Below are positions 27,755 to 36,962 of a stretch of 64,000 bases of DNA, piece after piece. Every line of letters begins with the position of its first letter. The stretch's first letter is position 1. The notes under the pieces are model-generated. The model did not search any database, was not told the DNA's origin, and worked only from the letters and a program-made list of their open reading frames with translations. A program made the translations under genes and the position numbers. The stretch is taken from contig NZ_BMZR01000002.1 in the NCBI RefSeq assembly GCF_014652895.1, positions 248,001 through 312,000 of the forward strand. The letters run 5' to 3'. The stretch is from Psychrobacter glaciei (lineage in GTDB: Bacteria > Pseudomonadota > Gammaproteobacteria > Pseudomonadales > Moraxellaceae).

Positions 27755-29455
27755 TTAATATTTTTGCTTGCGCTGGGCAGATGAGCCAATATTCATCGCT
27801 TCACGATATTTGGCCACCGTTCGGCGAGCAATATCGATACCTTCAGAAAGCAGTTGATCTTTTATGCGATTGTCAGACAGCGGTTTTTTGGGATCTTCAT
27901 CCGCTATCAGCTTCTTAATCATCGCGCTGATAGCCGTTGAGGAGATGTCGCCATCGCTACTACTGACATGCGATGAAAAGAAATGCTTGAGTGAAAACAA
28001 GCCTTGCGGTGTCAAAATGCTTTTGCTAGTGGTCAAACGCGAGACGGTCGATTCGTGCAAATCAACCTCTTCAGCGATGACTTTTAAGATAAGCGGTTGC
28101 ATGGCCGTCGCGCCGTGCTGCAAAAACTCTTGCTGATAGCGCACGATACTGGTCGCTACCTTTAACAGGTTTTGATTGCGCTCTTCGATACTACGAATGA
28201 ATAGCCGCGCATCGGTGAGATTTTCACGCAAATATTGATTGTCAGGGCTATCATCACCACGTTTGACCAAATTGGCATATTCTTGATTGACCTGTAGTTT
28301 TGGTAATGTCTCAGGGTTCAGTCGTACCTGCCAGCCATCTATTTGTGCAGTAGCATTGGCTCTGTTGCTATTATTGGTGTTCTGAGTATTGTGGCGACGA
28401 ATAGGCGTGACTAGCACATCAGGGATGTCATAACTGGCAGGCGGTTGAGCGTAATCTGGCTGATTGCTTTGAAACAGCAAACCTGGCGAAGGGTTTAAGC
28501 TGCGTAATAGAGTGAGCGCAGGGGTAATGTGCTCAGGTGCCAACCCTGTCCGTTCAGTCAGCGCTTTGATATTATTACTGACTAAATGCTCACTGGCGGA
28601 CAATAGCGCTTGCGCCTCTTTAAGATAGTCAGTATCAGCATCGAGCTTGACCAGCTGAATCGCTAGACACTCACTTAAATTGCGCGCACCGACGCCCAAT
28701 GGATCGCACGATTGAATAACGCGCAGTACCGCCATGACTTCATCATGCTCAACGCGCTCCTCCCATTGATAAAAGCTCGCCATAGTCTCAAAGCTTTGTA
28801 ACAACTCATCAATATCAAGGCGCACAAAGCCCATATCATCCATCGAGTCCATCAGATATTCTGCAATCAGCATGTCCGTCTCTGAGAGACGCTTGAAGTT
28901 AAGCTGCCAACGCACATGATCCTGTATCGTGGCGCAGGTAGCGCCTTGATAGCGATCAAACTCATCGTAATCTGATTTTGCTAAAGCACTAGAAGCACTG
29001 CCAGCACTAAAATGACTGGCATCAAAACGGTCAGTATCAAAGCGACTATCGTCATCACTGTCTAACGCTTGATAATCTGTCGCACCCTCATCGATACCTG
29101 ACTGCTGTAGTTTATCGAAGCTATCCGCTGAACCATCACTATAATCACCCGTACTATCATCGTCATAGCTGGAGGTGGTTGATGAGGCGGTAAATGAATC
29201 AGCGCCAGCAGCTTGGTTCCAAGTATCGAGGGTTAATGGCTCGCTAAAGTCATCTACCATCGTATCGTTATTGCTCTCGTATTCGTCTTCCTCATCCTCG
29301 ATACGTTCAAGCAGCGGATTACTATCCAGCTTGGCCTGAACCTCTTGTGCGAGCTCAAGACTAGAGAGCTGCAACAATTTAATGGCTTGCTGCATTTGCG
29401 GGGTGAGCTTTTGTGATGTACTTAGCGTGGTCGCCAATCCGAACGACATACTCAT
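27755..29455 (-). CDS. rpoN: RNA polymerase sigma-54 factor
   Basis: Alternative sigma factor that needs AAA+ activators. The N-terminal Gln/Leu-rich activator region is present (LTPQMQQAIKLLQLSSLELA), followed by a very acidic Ser/Asp-rich linker (about residues 55-160) longer than in E. coli. Then come the core-binding region, the helix-turn-helix and the RpoN box ARRTVAKYRE near the C-terminus. An upstream in-frame TTG at 29476 exists, but the ATG at 29455, or one at 29449, gives the usual start MSFGLATTLSTSQKLTPQ. The lptAB genes that usually precede rpoN are absent; a type P repeat lies just upstream. Confidence 0.96.
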   Translation of the reverse strand: MSMSFGLATTLSTSQKLTPQMQQAIKLLQLSSLELAQEVQAKLDSNPLLERIEDEEDEYESNNDTMVDDFSEPLTLDTWNQAAGADSFTASSTTSSYDDDSTGDYSDGSADSFDKLQQSGIDEGATDYQALDSDDDSRFDTDRFDASHFSAGSASSALAKSDYDEFDRYQGATCATIQDHVRWQLNFKRLSETDMLIAEYLMDSMDDMGFVRLDIDELLQSFETMASFYQWEERVEHDEVMAVLRVIQSCDPLGVGARNLSECLAIQLVKLDADTDYLKEAQALLSASEHLVSNNIKALTERTGLAPEHITPALTLLRSLNPSPGLLFQSNQPDYAQPPASYDIPDVLVTPIRRHNTQNTNNSNRANATAQIDGWQVRLNPETLPKLQVNQEYANLVKRGDDSPDNQYLRENLTDARLFIRSIEERNQNLLKVATSIVRYQQEFLQHGATAMQPLILKVIAEEVDLHESTVSRLTTSKSILTPQGLFSLKHFFSSHVSSSDGDISSTAISAMIKKLIADEDPKKPLSDNRIKDQLLSEGIDIARRTVAKYREAMNIGSSAQRKQKY

Positions 29456-29492
29456 AGGTAGCTTATTACACTCCAATCGTGGTGATATAGTC

Positions 29493-29600
29493 TATAGTTA
29501 ATTTACTCTAAATCAGATACAGCGTTTGGCTTGCTTAGCCTACTGTTTGTAGCACTTCCAATCACCTGCTTTGTATCTAAATTATGTTGAACCGACTATA
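29493..29600. repeat. TATAGTC dispersed repeat, type P, copy 3 (inverted)
   Basis: A 108-bp copy on the opposite strand to those at 23652 and 59218. Its left end reads TATAGTCGGTTCAACATAA on the minus strand and it keeps the GTGCTACAAACAGTAGGCTA centre. It lies 38 bp upstream of rpoN, so it could carry or affect its promoter. Confidence 0.85.
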
Positions 29601-29859
29601 TGTTATGCTGATTAAGGTCGTGAGTTCATATTATCAGGTCATGACGATAGCATTTTTTGCCACAATTTTGCTATGATAATTTATACCCCATGCGCACGAG
29701 CTTTTAATACCTTTCTTATAAAAATACCGAGATACAGGTTTTACTGCCTGAATGCATTAAGATTTCAGCACATATAACCTGTTAATAATGACAAGCTTAT
29801 TATGATAAGAAAGATGAAGTAAGCGCCTTGTCAGCTCAAGAATAACTGAGGAGCAAATT

Positions 29860-30774
29860 ATGAATAATCCTATAAATAATACGCAATTCACCATTGCTGC
29901 GATCCAAATGAACAGTCAGCAAAACACGGATAACAACTTAGCGGATATAAAAGCCGCCATCATTGATGCCCGTGCCCAAGGTGCTCAGCTGGTTGTGTTA
30001 CCAGAAAACTGCTGCAGCATGGGTGAGCAGTTTGCCACTGCTGAGCAATTTGATGCACTATCAGCGACGTTGGCGGATTACGCTCGTACCTACGGTATTT
30101 ATGTGCTGGTCGGCTCTCTGCCCTGTGTTTATCGCCCAGATGGCATGGTCGTACCTGATGGTAGATTGCGTCAAGTCAGCCAGTTATTTGCCCCTGATGG
30201 CAAAAGGGTTGCACGCTATGACAAAATTCATTTATTCACAGCGACGGTGGCAGATAAGCAAGGCAACTATAATGAAGCCGCTACGTTTGAGCCGGGTACA
30301 CAAACCGTCATCGCACCGATTGAGGTAAATAATGCCGTGTATCAATTGGGGATGATGGTTTGCTTTGATTTGCGTTTCCCTGCCTTGGCGCAGCGTTTGC
30401 GCCAAGCGGGCGCTGACATATTGAGCGCGCCGTCAGCCTTTACTTATTTGACTGGGCAAGCACATTGGTCGCTGTTGCTACGCGCGCGGGCGCTAGACAG
30501 TCAATGTATGGTCATTGGCGCAGCACAAGGCGGTGACCATCTCTACAAAAATGGGAATACACGGCAGACGTGGGGACATACCGCCATCACCGCTTTTGAT
30601 GGTACTATTATAAATAGTTATGATGATAGTGCACTGAGTAAGCAGTCTATGGGCAAAGAAGCTGTTGTTCAAGAACAGCAAAATTATGAAATAGTCTTGG
30701 CAACTTTTGATAAGTCTGCCCAAGCGCAAGGTCGGCAAAAGATGCCTATCTTTGACTGCCATCGTTTGGCTTAA
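29860..30774 (+). CDS. Carbon-nitrogen hydrolase (nitrilase superfamily, Nit-like)
   Basis: Amidase-type enzyme with the Glu-Lys-Cys triad: Glu in VVLPENCCSMG (about 49), Lys in RYDKIHLF (about 123), and Cys in GMMVCFDLRFPAL (about 165). The CFDLRFPAL form of the nucleophile motif is typical of the Nit branch, which hydrolyses deaminated glutathione in many organisms. That specific activity is inferred. A GAGGAGC ribosome site precedes the ATG. It is convergent with xerC. Confidence 0.88.
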   Translation: MNNPINNTQFTIAAIQMNSQQNTDNNLADIKAAIIDARAQGAQLVVLPENCCSMGEQFATAEQFDALSATLADYARTYGIYVLVGSLPCVYRPDGMVVPDGRLRQVSQLFAPDGKRVARYDKIHLFTATVADKQGNYNEAATFEPGTQTVIAPIEVNNAVYQLGMMVCFDLRFPALAQRLRQAGADILSAPSAFTYLTGQAHWSLLLRARALDSQCMVIGAAQGGDHLYKNGNTRQTWGHTAITAFDGTIINSYDDSALSKQSMGKEAVVQEQQNYEIVLATFDKSAQAQGRQKMPIFDCHRLA

Positions 30775-30837
30775 GGATAGCGCTGGTTTGTTTTAGAAGA
30801 AAGCTTTTAGAACTTTAGCCTTTATAAAATTTATATT

Positions 30838-31854
30838 CTACGTTGAGTCTTTATTATTCTGCGCATGAGTCGCGCGCGGATGGGCGCGATCATAGACTTG
30901 CGTAAGCTTAGCAAAATCCACATGGGTATAAATTTGTGTGGTGCTGATATCGCTATGCCCAAGCATCTCTTGTACCGCCCGCAAGTCGCCGCTGCCCGAC
31001 AGCATGTGCGAGGCAAAGCAATGGCGTAATAGATGCGGATACATATTTTGCGCAATGCCTGCCCGCGTTGCCGCGACTTTTAGACGTTGTTGCACTGCTC
31101 GCGTTGACAAGCGTGTGCCCAATTTTTCACTGATAAATAACGCGGTGTCCATCTGCTCTACCCACAGATTACGATGCGGTAGATAGCGCGTAATCGCTTC
31201 TGCTGCTTTAATGCCCAATGGTACTAGGCGCGTCTTATTGCCTTTACCTGTCACTCGTACCCGCAAATCAGACAAATCCACATCTGCCATATCGAGCGCG
31301 ACCAACTCGCCGACACGCAGACCGCTGCTATAAAGCAGTTCAAACATCGCTTTATCACGCAACCATAAGCGCGCTTGCTCCGGCGTATCAGGGATTTCTT
31401 GATCCAGTAGTTGCGTCAGTAAATCCACGTCAGCGATCGATGGTAGTGGTCGAGGACTGCGCTTAAGCTGATAGCCAGTCGTTGGATTGATGCGTGCCAA
31501 ATCCTCCTCGATCAACCACCCATAAAAATGGCGGATGGCGGACAGCTCTTGCTGGACACTAGCAAGCGCGAGCTTATCTTCATCGAGTCGTTGGCTGATA
31601 TGCTGGGCAAGTTGACGCTTATCACAGCGCGTCCACGTCAAGCGCTTGCCGCGTAAAAACAGCGCCAGTTGGTTCAGTCCCGCAAAATAAGCGGTCAATG
31701 TATGAGGTGAATGATTGCGCACTGACAAAGTGTTTAGCCAACGATGTACTGGTGCGAGCAGCTCTCGTAACGCGGCATCTGACTCTATAGTGGCTGCCAG
31801 CTCAGCGGATAGCCACGCTTTTGACTTAGAATCTACTGTAGGCGCTGTCGTCAT
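30838..31854 (-). CDS. xerC: Site-specific tyrosine recombinase XerC
   Basis: Works with XerD at dif to resolve chromosome dimers. An N-terminal SAM-like core-binding domain (about residues 25-120) precedes the catalytic domain. Its active-site residues are Arg in SSGLRVGEL, Lys in TGKGNKTR, HLLRH, the His in LGHSDIST, and the nucleophile Tyr in TQIYTHVDF. Its start is 6 bp after the dapF stop, so it is translated from the dapF operon. This position marks it as the housekeeping recombinase, not a mobile-element integrase. It is longer than E. coli XerC (298) because of an N-terminal extension. Confidence 0.95.
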   Translation of the reverse strand: MTTAPTVDSKSKAWLSAELAATIESDAALRELLAPVHRWLNTLSVRNHSPHTLTAYFAGLNQLALFLRGKRLTWTRCDKRQLAQHISQRLDEDKLALASVQQELSAIRHFYGWLIEEDLARINPTTGYQLKRSPRPLPSIADVDLLTQLLDQEIPDTPEQARLWLRDKAMFELLYSSGLRVGELVALDMADVDLSDLRVRVTGKGNKTRLVPLGIKAAEAITRYLPHRNLWVEQMDTALFISEKLGTRLSTRAVQQRLKVAATRAGIAQNMYPHLLRHCFASHMLSGSGDLRAVQEMLGHSDISTTQIYTHVDFAKLTQVYDRAHPRATHAQNNKDST

Positions 31855-31860
31855 TGTCTA

Positions 31861-32748
31861 TCAGCTATCAGCACTGGGCTTGATGCCCGCTTGCGCCATC
31901 AGACCATCTGGGCTAAATACGCCCTCATAAACAAATGCCGTTGGCCCCGTCATCATGACCGAATAACCCGGCTGCCATTTGATAATCATGCTACCGCCAT
32001 AGAGCTGTGCGCGCACATCTTCGCCTTCATCGAGCCAGCCTTCACGGATACCGACCGCCACTGCCGCACATGCGCCAGTACCACAAGCTTGGGTCTCGCC
32101 GACACCGCGTTCATAGACACGTAGACGAATATGACGCTGGTTCATCACTTGCATGAAGCCGACATTGACACGGTCGGGGAATGCCGGATGTGACTCAATG
32201 GCTTTGCCTAATGTTTCAACATCGGCATCGAGGACGTTATCGACTTTTATAACGGCATGCGGGTTGCCCATATTGGCAACATAGAGCTGCACAGGCGTCC
32301 CATTAACGTCTAGATGATAAGCGTTTTGGATTTTGGTGGTGGCTCTTGGGGTGAATGGAATCTCGTTTGGCTCAAATTTCGGCTTGCCCATATCGACTTC
32401 TACCCAACCATAACGGTCAGTGGTCAAAGAAATAATACCGCTCGCTGTCTCAACACGCAGACGCTGCTTAAATGACAGTTTACGTGCTTGCACAAAACGC
32501 GCAAAACAACGTGCGCCATTGCCACACTGCTCGACCTCGGTGCCATCAGTATTAAAAATACGATAACCAAAATCGACATCAGGGCGCATGGGTGGTTCAA
32601 CCACGAGCAATTGATCGAAGCCAATGCCCAAATGACGATCACCCAACAACTGCACCAAATCCTTGGTTAATTCTAAGCGCTGGGTCACCAAATCGATGAC
32701 CATAAAATCATTGCCCAGACCATGCATTTTTGTAAATTCTATGAGCAT
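31861..32748 (-). CDS. dapF: Diaminopimelate epimerase
   Basis: Converts LL- to meso-diaminopimelate for lysine and peptidoglycan synthesis without a cofactor. The two catalytic cysteines are in QCGNGARCFARF (about 76) and QACGTGACAAVAVG (about 222), with the N-terminal FTKMHGLGNDFMVID. Length 295 is slightly longer than usual (about 275), with a polar C-terminal tail. xerC follows directly. The DUF484 gene that lies between dapF and xerC in many gamma-proteobacteria is missing. Confidence 0.96.
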   Translation of the reverse strand: MLIEFTKMHGLGNDFMVIDLVTQRLELTKDLVQLLGDRHLGIGFDQLLVVEPPMRPDVDFGYRIFNTDGTEVEQCGNGARCFARFVQARKLSFKQRLRVETASGIISLTTDRYGWVEVDMGKPKFEPNEIPFTPRATTKIQNAYHLDVNGTPVQLYVANMGNPHAVIKVDNVLDADVETLGKAIESHPAFPDRVNVGFMQVMNQRHIRLRVYERGVGETQACGTGACAAVAVGIREGWLDEGEDVRAQLYGGSMIIKWQPGYSVMMTGPTAFVYEGVFSPDGLMAQAGIKPSADS

Positions 32749-32882
32749 ATCCTTGAGTCCTATCCTATTTTTATGTATGTGTTATATTAGCACGCTGTCA
32801 GATACAATCATAATTATCACCGCCATCAAATACTAAGTTATATTTATCCTTTAAAACCAATATCTTGATAAAGCTCTGCCAT

Positions 32883-32922
32883 AAAAAAACCCACTATCAG
32901 TACGATAGTGGGTTTTTTTATA
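32883..32922 (-). terminator. Bidirectional-looking terminator after lysA
   Basis: AAAAACCCACTATC and GATAGTGGGTTTTT arms form a perfect stem around a 5-nt loop, with A and T runs on the two sides. It lies just after the lysA stop and before dapF, so lysA and dapF are transcribed separately. Confidence 0.9.
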
Positions 32923-32944
32923 TTCAAATGTCATGGAAATACTA

Positions 32945-34321
32945 CTACTCGGCTTGCCACAGCGTTTCGTCTGCATATAACGCTTCAATGGTTTCGCGTT
33001 TGCGAATCAGCTGATGGCGATCATCGGCTACCATGACCTCACTAGCACGCGGACGCGAATTATAATTGCTACTCATGGTAAAGCCATAAGCACCAGCGCC
33101 CGTTATCGCTAAAACATCACCTGTAGCAAGCGACAACAAACGGTCTTTCGCTAAGAAGTCCCCTGTCTCACAGATAGCACCAACGATATCCCATGGCTGC
33201 GTACCGTCAGTGTCTAGACCATTCTGTGGTAACATTTCAGGAATCACTGCCATTTCAGCTTGGTATAAAGCTGGGCGAATCAAATCGTTCATCGCGGCAT
33301 CAACAATGGCAAAATTCTTATGCTCGGTTGGCTTTAATACGTCAACTGTGGTCAATAAGATACCGGCATTGGCCACAATACTACGACCCGGCTCAAAGAA
33401 TACTGTCAGGCCAAGCGCGCTTAATTTAGGTAATAACGCCTCGGCAAACTCATCGATAGACACGGGCGTTTCATCAATATAACGCACCCCTAAGCCGCCG
33501 CCCAAATCGATATGGCGTAGCTCGATACCTTTGTCGCGCAGGCTATGCACCAGTTCAATGATTTTATCGAGCGCGGCAACAAATGGCTCAACCTCAGTCA
33601 ACTGCGAGCCAATATGACAATCAATCCCGACGATATCGATATGCGACAGTTCTGCCGCTTGTTGGTAGACAGTGGCCGCATCTTCATGGGCGATGCCGAA
33701 TTTGTTGTCTTTTAAACCTGTTGAGATGTATGGATGGGTGTTGGCATCGACATCTGGATTGACCCGTAGCGATATCGGCGCAGGCTTATCAAGTGACTTT
33801 GCGACGTCATTGATTAAGGTCAGCTCGCTAATCGACTCGACATTAAAGCAGCCAATACCTTGGGTCAGTGCATATTTGATATCACCGCGAGTTTTACCCA
33901 CGCCGGAGAATACCACGCGCGCAGCTTCGCCACCTGCTGCCAATACTCGCATCAGCTCACCACGCGAGACAATATCAAACCCTGCACCCGCTTGCGCTAG
34001 GATACCAAGCACGGCCAGATTGGAATTGGCCTTAACCGCATAACAAACCTGATGCTTTAGACTGGAAAAGCTATCCGTATAGGCTTGATAGACGTCTAAT
34101 ATCGCCTGTTTTGAGTAAACATAGCAGGGCGTGCCATAATGCTTGGCCAACGCTGCGACACTAACTTGCTCCATATATAAAGCGTCGTCGCGATAGTGCA
34201 GTGCTGGTAAGTGGGCAGTTAAAGCGTTAGGGTCGATATATAACCCTTGCTCAGTCTGGGTGGTAACTGACTCACCAATAGTAAAATCGGTTACGCCTGC
34301 GTGTTGCTCAGAATGACTCAT
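32945..34321 (-). CDS. lysA: Diaminopimelate decarboxylase
   Basis: PLP enzyme that decarboxylates meso-diaminopimelate to L-lysine. The PLP lysine is in CYAVKANSNLAVL (about residue 80); HIGSQL, the phosphate-binding GGGLGVRY and the C-terminal GAICETGDFLAKDR and GAGAYGFTMSSNYNSRPR follow. The ATG at 34321 is chosen over a GTG two codons upstream. Residues 1-30 form a variable extension, making it longer (458) than typical (about 415-420). lptM lies 94 bp upstream on the same strand, as in other gamma-proteobacteria. Confidence 0.95.
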   Translation of the reverse strand: MSHSEQHAGVTDFTIGESVTTQTEQGLYIDPNALTAHLPALHYRDDALYMEQVSVAALAKHYGTPCYVYSKQAILDVYQAYTDSFSSLKHQVCYAVKANSNLAVLGILAQAGAGFDIVSRGELMRVLAAGGEAARVVFSGVGKTRGDIKYALTQGIGCFNVESISELTLINDVAKSLDKPAPISLRVNPDVDANTHPYISTGLKDNKFGIAHEDAATVYQQAAELSHIDIVGIDCHIGSQLTEVEPFVAALDKIIELVHSLRDKGIELRHIDLGGGLGVRYIDETPVSIDEFAEALLPKLSALGLTVFFEPGRSIVANAGILLTTVDVLKPTEHKNFAIVDAAMNDLIRPALYQAEMAVIPEMLPQNGLDTDGTQPWDIVGAICETGDFLAKDRLLSLATGDVLAITGAGAYGFTMSSNYNSRPRASEVMVADDRHQLIRKRETIEALYADETLWQAE

Positions 34322-34415
34322 ATGCACATCTCTAATTTCATCAGGTTATCAAGGGTAAAGGTTGTCGGTTGCGGCGAGCAAGAACGGCTCTTTGACAAAC
34401 AATTTTTCTATAAAA

Positions 34416-34751
34416 TTAATAATCGTTAATATCGGTGCTCGGCTCAGGCAATACTTGCTGCTGTTCTAGGTAGCGCGTTTTTTGATAGTCATCATCATCG
34501 ACACTAGCGAAGGCAGCGTCTTGTGGATTGCTGGTACTGTCGATTTTATCGGTACTCTCTTGCACGGTCTGGCTACTGGAGTCTACTAAATACAAATCGC
34601 CTTTTTGCCCGCAGCCTGACAAGCCCAACATCATGGTACTGCCAATAATGAAAATATAGAAGACACGGCGGCTACTGCTAACCAATACGTTAGTAGACTC
34701 AGACTTGGAGAAATGGGATTTAATAAGCATAGAATAGATGACCTTTAACAT
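34416..34751 (-). CDS. lptM: LptM (YifL)-like small lipoprotein
   Basis: The lipobox LSGC (Cys47) is followed at once by GQKGDLYLVD, the hallmark of the LptM/YifL family, which assists oxidative folding of the LPS translocon protein LptD. The mature part is a polar, poorly conserved tail of about 65 residues. The n-region before the hydrophobic core is unusually long (about 30 residues); an internal Met at 34730 gives a shorter form. Its position beside lysA-dapF-xerC is the conserved context for this family and supports the call. Confidence 0.82.
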   Translation of the reverse strand: MLKVIYSMLIKSHFSKSESTNVLVSSSRRVFYIFIIGSTMMLGLSGCGQKGDLYLVDSSSQTVQESTDKIDSTSNPQDAAFASVDDDDYQKTRYLEQQQVLPEPSTDINDY

Positions 34752-34786
34752 TGCAATGGTGTGGAGGCGCTAAGAGCAAGCAGTAT

Positions 34787-34960
34787 TAGGGCTTGTCTTC
34801 AATTCAATCGATAGTCATCTAAATGGGCTAAAAATGGCTAAATCTTGCCAAACATCGTCAAATAGCTGGTTAATATCCCGATATTATCTGCGCTATTTTT
34901 CTTGTTTGACGGCAATTCATCTCATTTTTATCACCATTTTTGAAATGAAGACACGCCCTA
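34787..34960. mobile_element. MITE-like element, copy C (inverted relative to copy A)
   Basis: A 174-bp element with ends TAGGGCTTGTCTTCAATTC and GAAATGAAGACACGCCCTA, with TA at each edge. Its reverse complement matches copy A (10251-10434) nearly base for base over the whole length, minus one 10-bp unit. Confidence 0.88.
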
Positions 34961-35597
34961 GTTAAAACCAAATTAAAAATCGAGCACCAAAACAGGAGGA
35001 TACGACAAGGTTTTAATCATAGCATTATTCTATAAAGCTGTGCGCATAGTGGCTATTAATAATGACCATTCATAATGGCTATTCATGGTTGCTATTCATA
35101 GTAATTGTGAATCACTCAAAAATTTATTAAGCGTTGGTATTATTTTGAGGGGTTACTTTATTTTGGATGTACTACATTACCTTTAGAACTATTACTAGAG
35201 CACCATTTTAGTTAGCAAATAGCGATTTAGCAGCTTTTTGACAAACTTTCTTACAATTTATATTGCTCATGGTTTTAGTGCTTTAGCAGCTATTAAACCC
35301 CAATGATACTCGGTGCACAGTTGTATTAATTACACGCTCAGTACTGAATTTAAACCTTATCGTGGTCGTGGTATAAGCACAAAAATATGTTACATTATAG
35401 CCCGACCTTGCAGCTGTGACGAGCGCGCTAGCAAGCGCCTCATCGACACTCGACAAGTATGGCCGTGCAAGAATGACCAAAATCAGCCCTATTTTTGTTT
35501 GACGGATGTCAGCATGAATACGGCTGGTTTTTGTTTATTTAACCCGTGTTAATCTATAATGATTCAACACTTATAAAATATAATCTAAGGATAGAGT
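34961..35597. other. Long gene-less region upstream of ackA
   Basis: 637 bp without a supported gene. It contains a 13-bp minisatellite (35050-35101) and AT-rich, promoter-like sequence near 35375-35400. The short open frames on both strands lack ribosome sites and homology. Confidence 0.5.
35050..35101. repeat. Minisatellite, 4 imperfect copies of 13 bp
   Basis: Units TGGCTATTAATAA, TGACCATTCATAA, TGGCTATTCATGG and TTGCTATTCATAG lie head to tail, with up to four differences between units. Confidence 0.85.
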
Positions 35598-36830
35598 ATG
35601 AGCGCCAGCCTGACCACCACTTTTGATGATAAAAACTCTGACACATCAACCCTGACAAGTCCTACTTTAGTCCTTAATTGTGGCTCTTCTTCTATCAAAT
35701 ACGCGCTGATTAGTGATGACAACTCTACTCGTATTACTGGTCTTGCCGAAAACTTAGGTCTGGATACTGCCCGTATCAAACACACCACTCTAAATGGCGA
35801 AAAACTCGAAATCTCTATCCCGGGTGGTCGTCATAAATTGGCGCTACAAAAAATCCTTGAGCTATTAGAGCAGTACCATTTCATCGCGGTCGGTCATCGC
35901 GTGGTACATGGTGGCCGTGAATACTCAGCAGCTGTGCGAGTCGACGATCATGCACTCGCAGAAGTCAAACGCCTCAAGATACTGGCACCACTACACAATC
36001 CTGCCAATGCGTTGGGTATCGAAGCGGTGCAAGCCATTTATCCTGATATGCCGCAAGTTGTGGTGTTTGATACCGCCTTTCACCAAACGATGCCGCCCGT
36101 TGCGTTTCGTTATGCTCTGCCAAAGTACCTGTACGAAGAACACAAAATCCGTCGTTATGGTTTTCATGGCACCTCTCATGCCTATGTCTCAGAGCGTACC
36201 AGCCAAATCACGGAGTCTAAAGGGCCACATGGTTGGCTAACAGCACATCTCGGTAATGGCTGCTCGGTGGCTGCCGTATACGATGGCAAGAGTCTCGATA
36301 CCAGTATGGGTCTGACCCCACTCGAAGGTCTGATGATGGGTACGCGTAGCGGTGATGTCGATCCTAGCTTGCACATGCATCTAAAACGTCAACTCGGTAT
36401 AAGCTTAGAAGAGACTGATAAAATGCTCAATAGTGACAGTGGACTGCTGGGCATATCAGGCTTGTCTAACGATCTACGTACTATCGAGCAAGCAGCCAGT
36501 GAAGGCCATAAAGACGCGCAACTTGCGATCGAGATGTTCTGCTACCGCGCTGGTAAATACCTTGCCAGTCTAAGCTGTGCGCTACCGGAGTTTACCGGTA
36601 TCGTCTTTACCGGTGGTATCGGTGAAAACTCAGTGACCACGCGTGCCAGCATCTTAGCAGTGATGCGTCATTTTGGTATCAAAATAGATGCGGACAAAAA
36701 CGCGGATTTATCCCGTGGTAAAGAAGGCAGCTTCCATGCAGATGACAGTAGTATTGAGCTTTGGGTCGTACCAACGGATGAAGAATACCGTATCGCGCAA
36801 GAAACGCGTCAGGCCTTGCATTTGGTATAA
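35598..36830 (+). CDS. ackA: Acetate kinase
   Basis: Interconverts acetate plus ATP and acetyl phosphate plus ADP. Family motifs are LVLNCGSSSIKYAL near the start, VGHRVVHGGREYS, FDTAFHQTMPP, RRYGFHGTSHAYVS, LGNGCSVAAV, and the C-terminal FTGGIGENS. Length 410 is normal. pta follows after 132 bp on the same strand, the classical acetate-overflow pair. A separate pta ribosome site suggests an operon with possible internal initiation. The leader contains the repeats described upstream. Confidence 0.97.
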   Translation: MSASLTTTFDDKNSDTSTLTSPTLVLNCGSSSIKYALISDDNSTRITGLAENLGLDTARIKHTTLNGEKLEISIPGGRHKLALQKILELLEQYHFIAVGHRVVHGGREYSAAVRVDDHALAEVKRLKILAPLHNPANALGIEAVQAIYPDMPQVVVFDTAFHQTMPPVAFRYALPKYLYEEHKIRRYGFHGTSHAYVSERTSQITESKGPHGWLTAHLGNGCSVAAVYDGKSLDTSMGLTPLEGLMMGTRSGDVDPSLHMHLKRQLGISLEETDKMLNSDSGLLGISGLSNDLRTIEQAASEGHKDAQLAIEMFCYRAGKYLASLSCALPEFTGIVFTGGIGENSVTTRASILAVMRHFGIKIDADKNADLSRGKEGSFHADDSSIELWVVPTDEEYRIAQETRQALHLV

Positions 36831-36962
36831 GCCTATTTAGATATTATACTCAGCGTTTATCATTCCTGATGGTTATAAAAAACATAGAATAAAACGCTCA
36901 GTATTTTTTATGCTGCCAATAATAAATCGAAGTCTAAAACATAATAAATCGTAGGAAACCTT

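Noticed and set aside
30838..31854. Tyrosine recombinase as a mobile-element integrase
   Set aside because: Its position 6 bp after dapF and its full set of Xer motifs mark it as housekeeping XerC.
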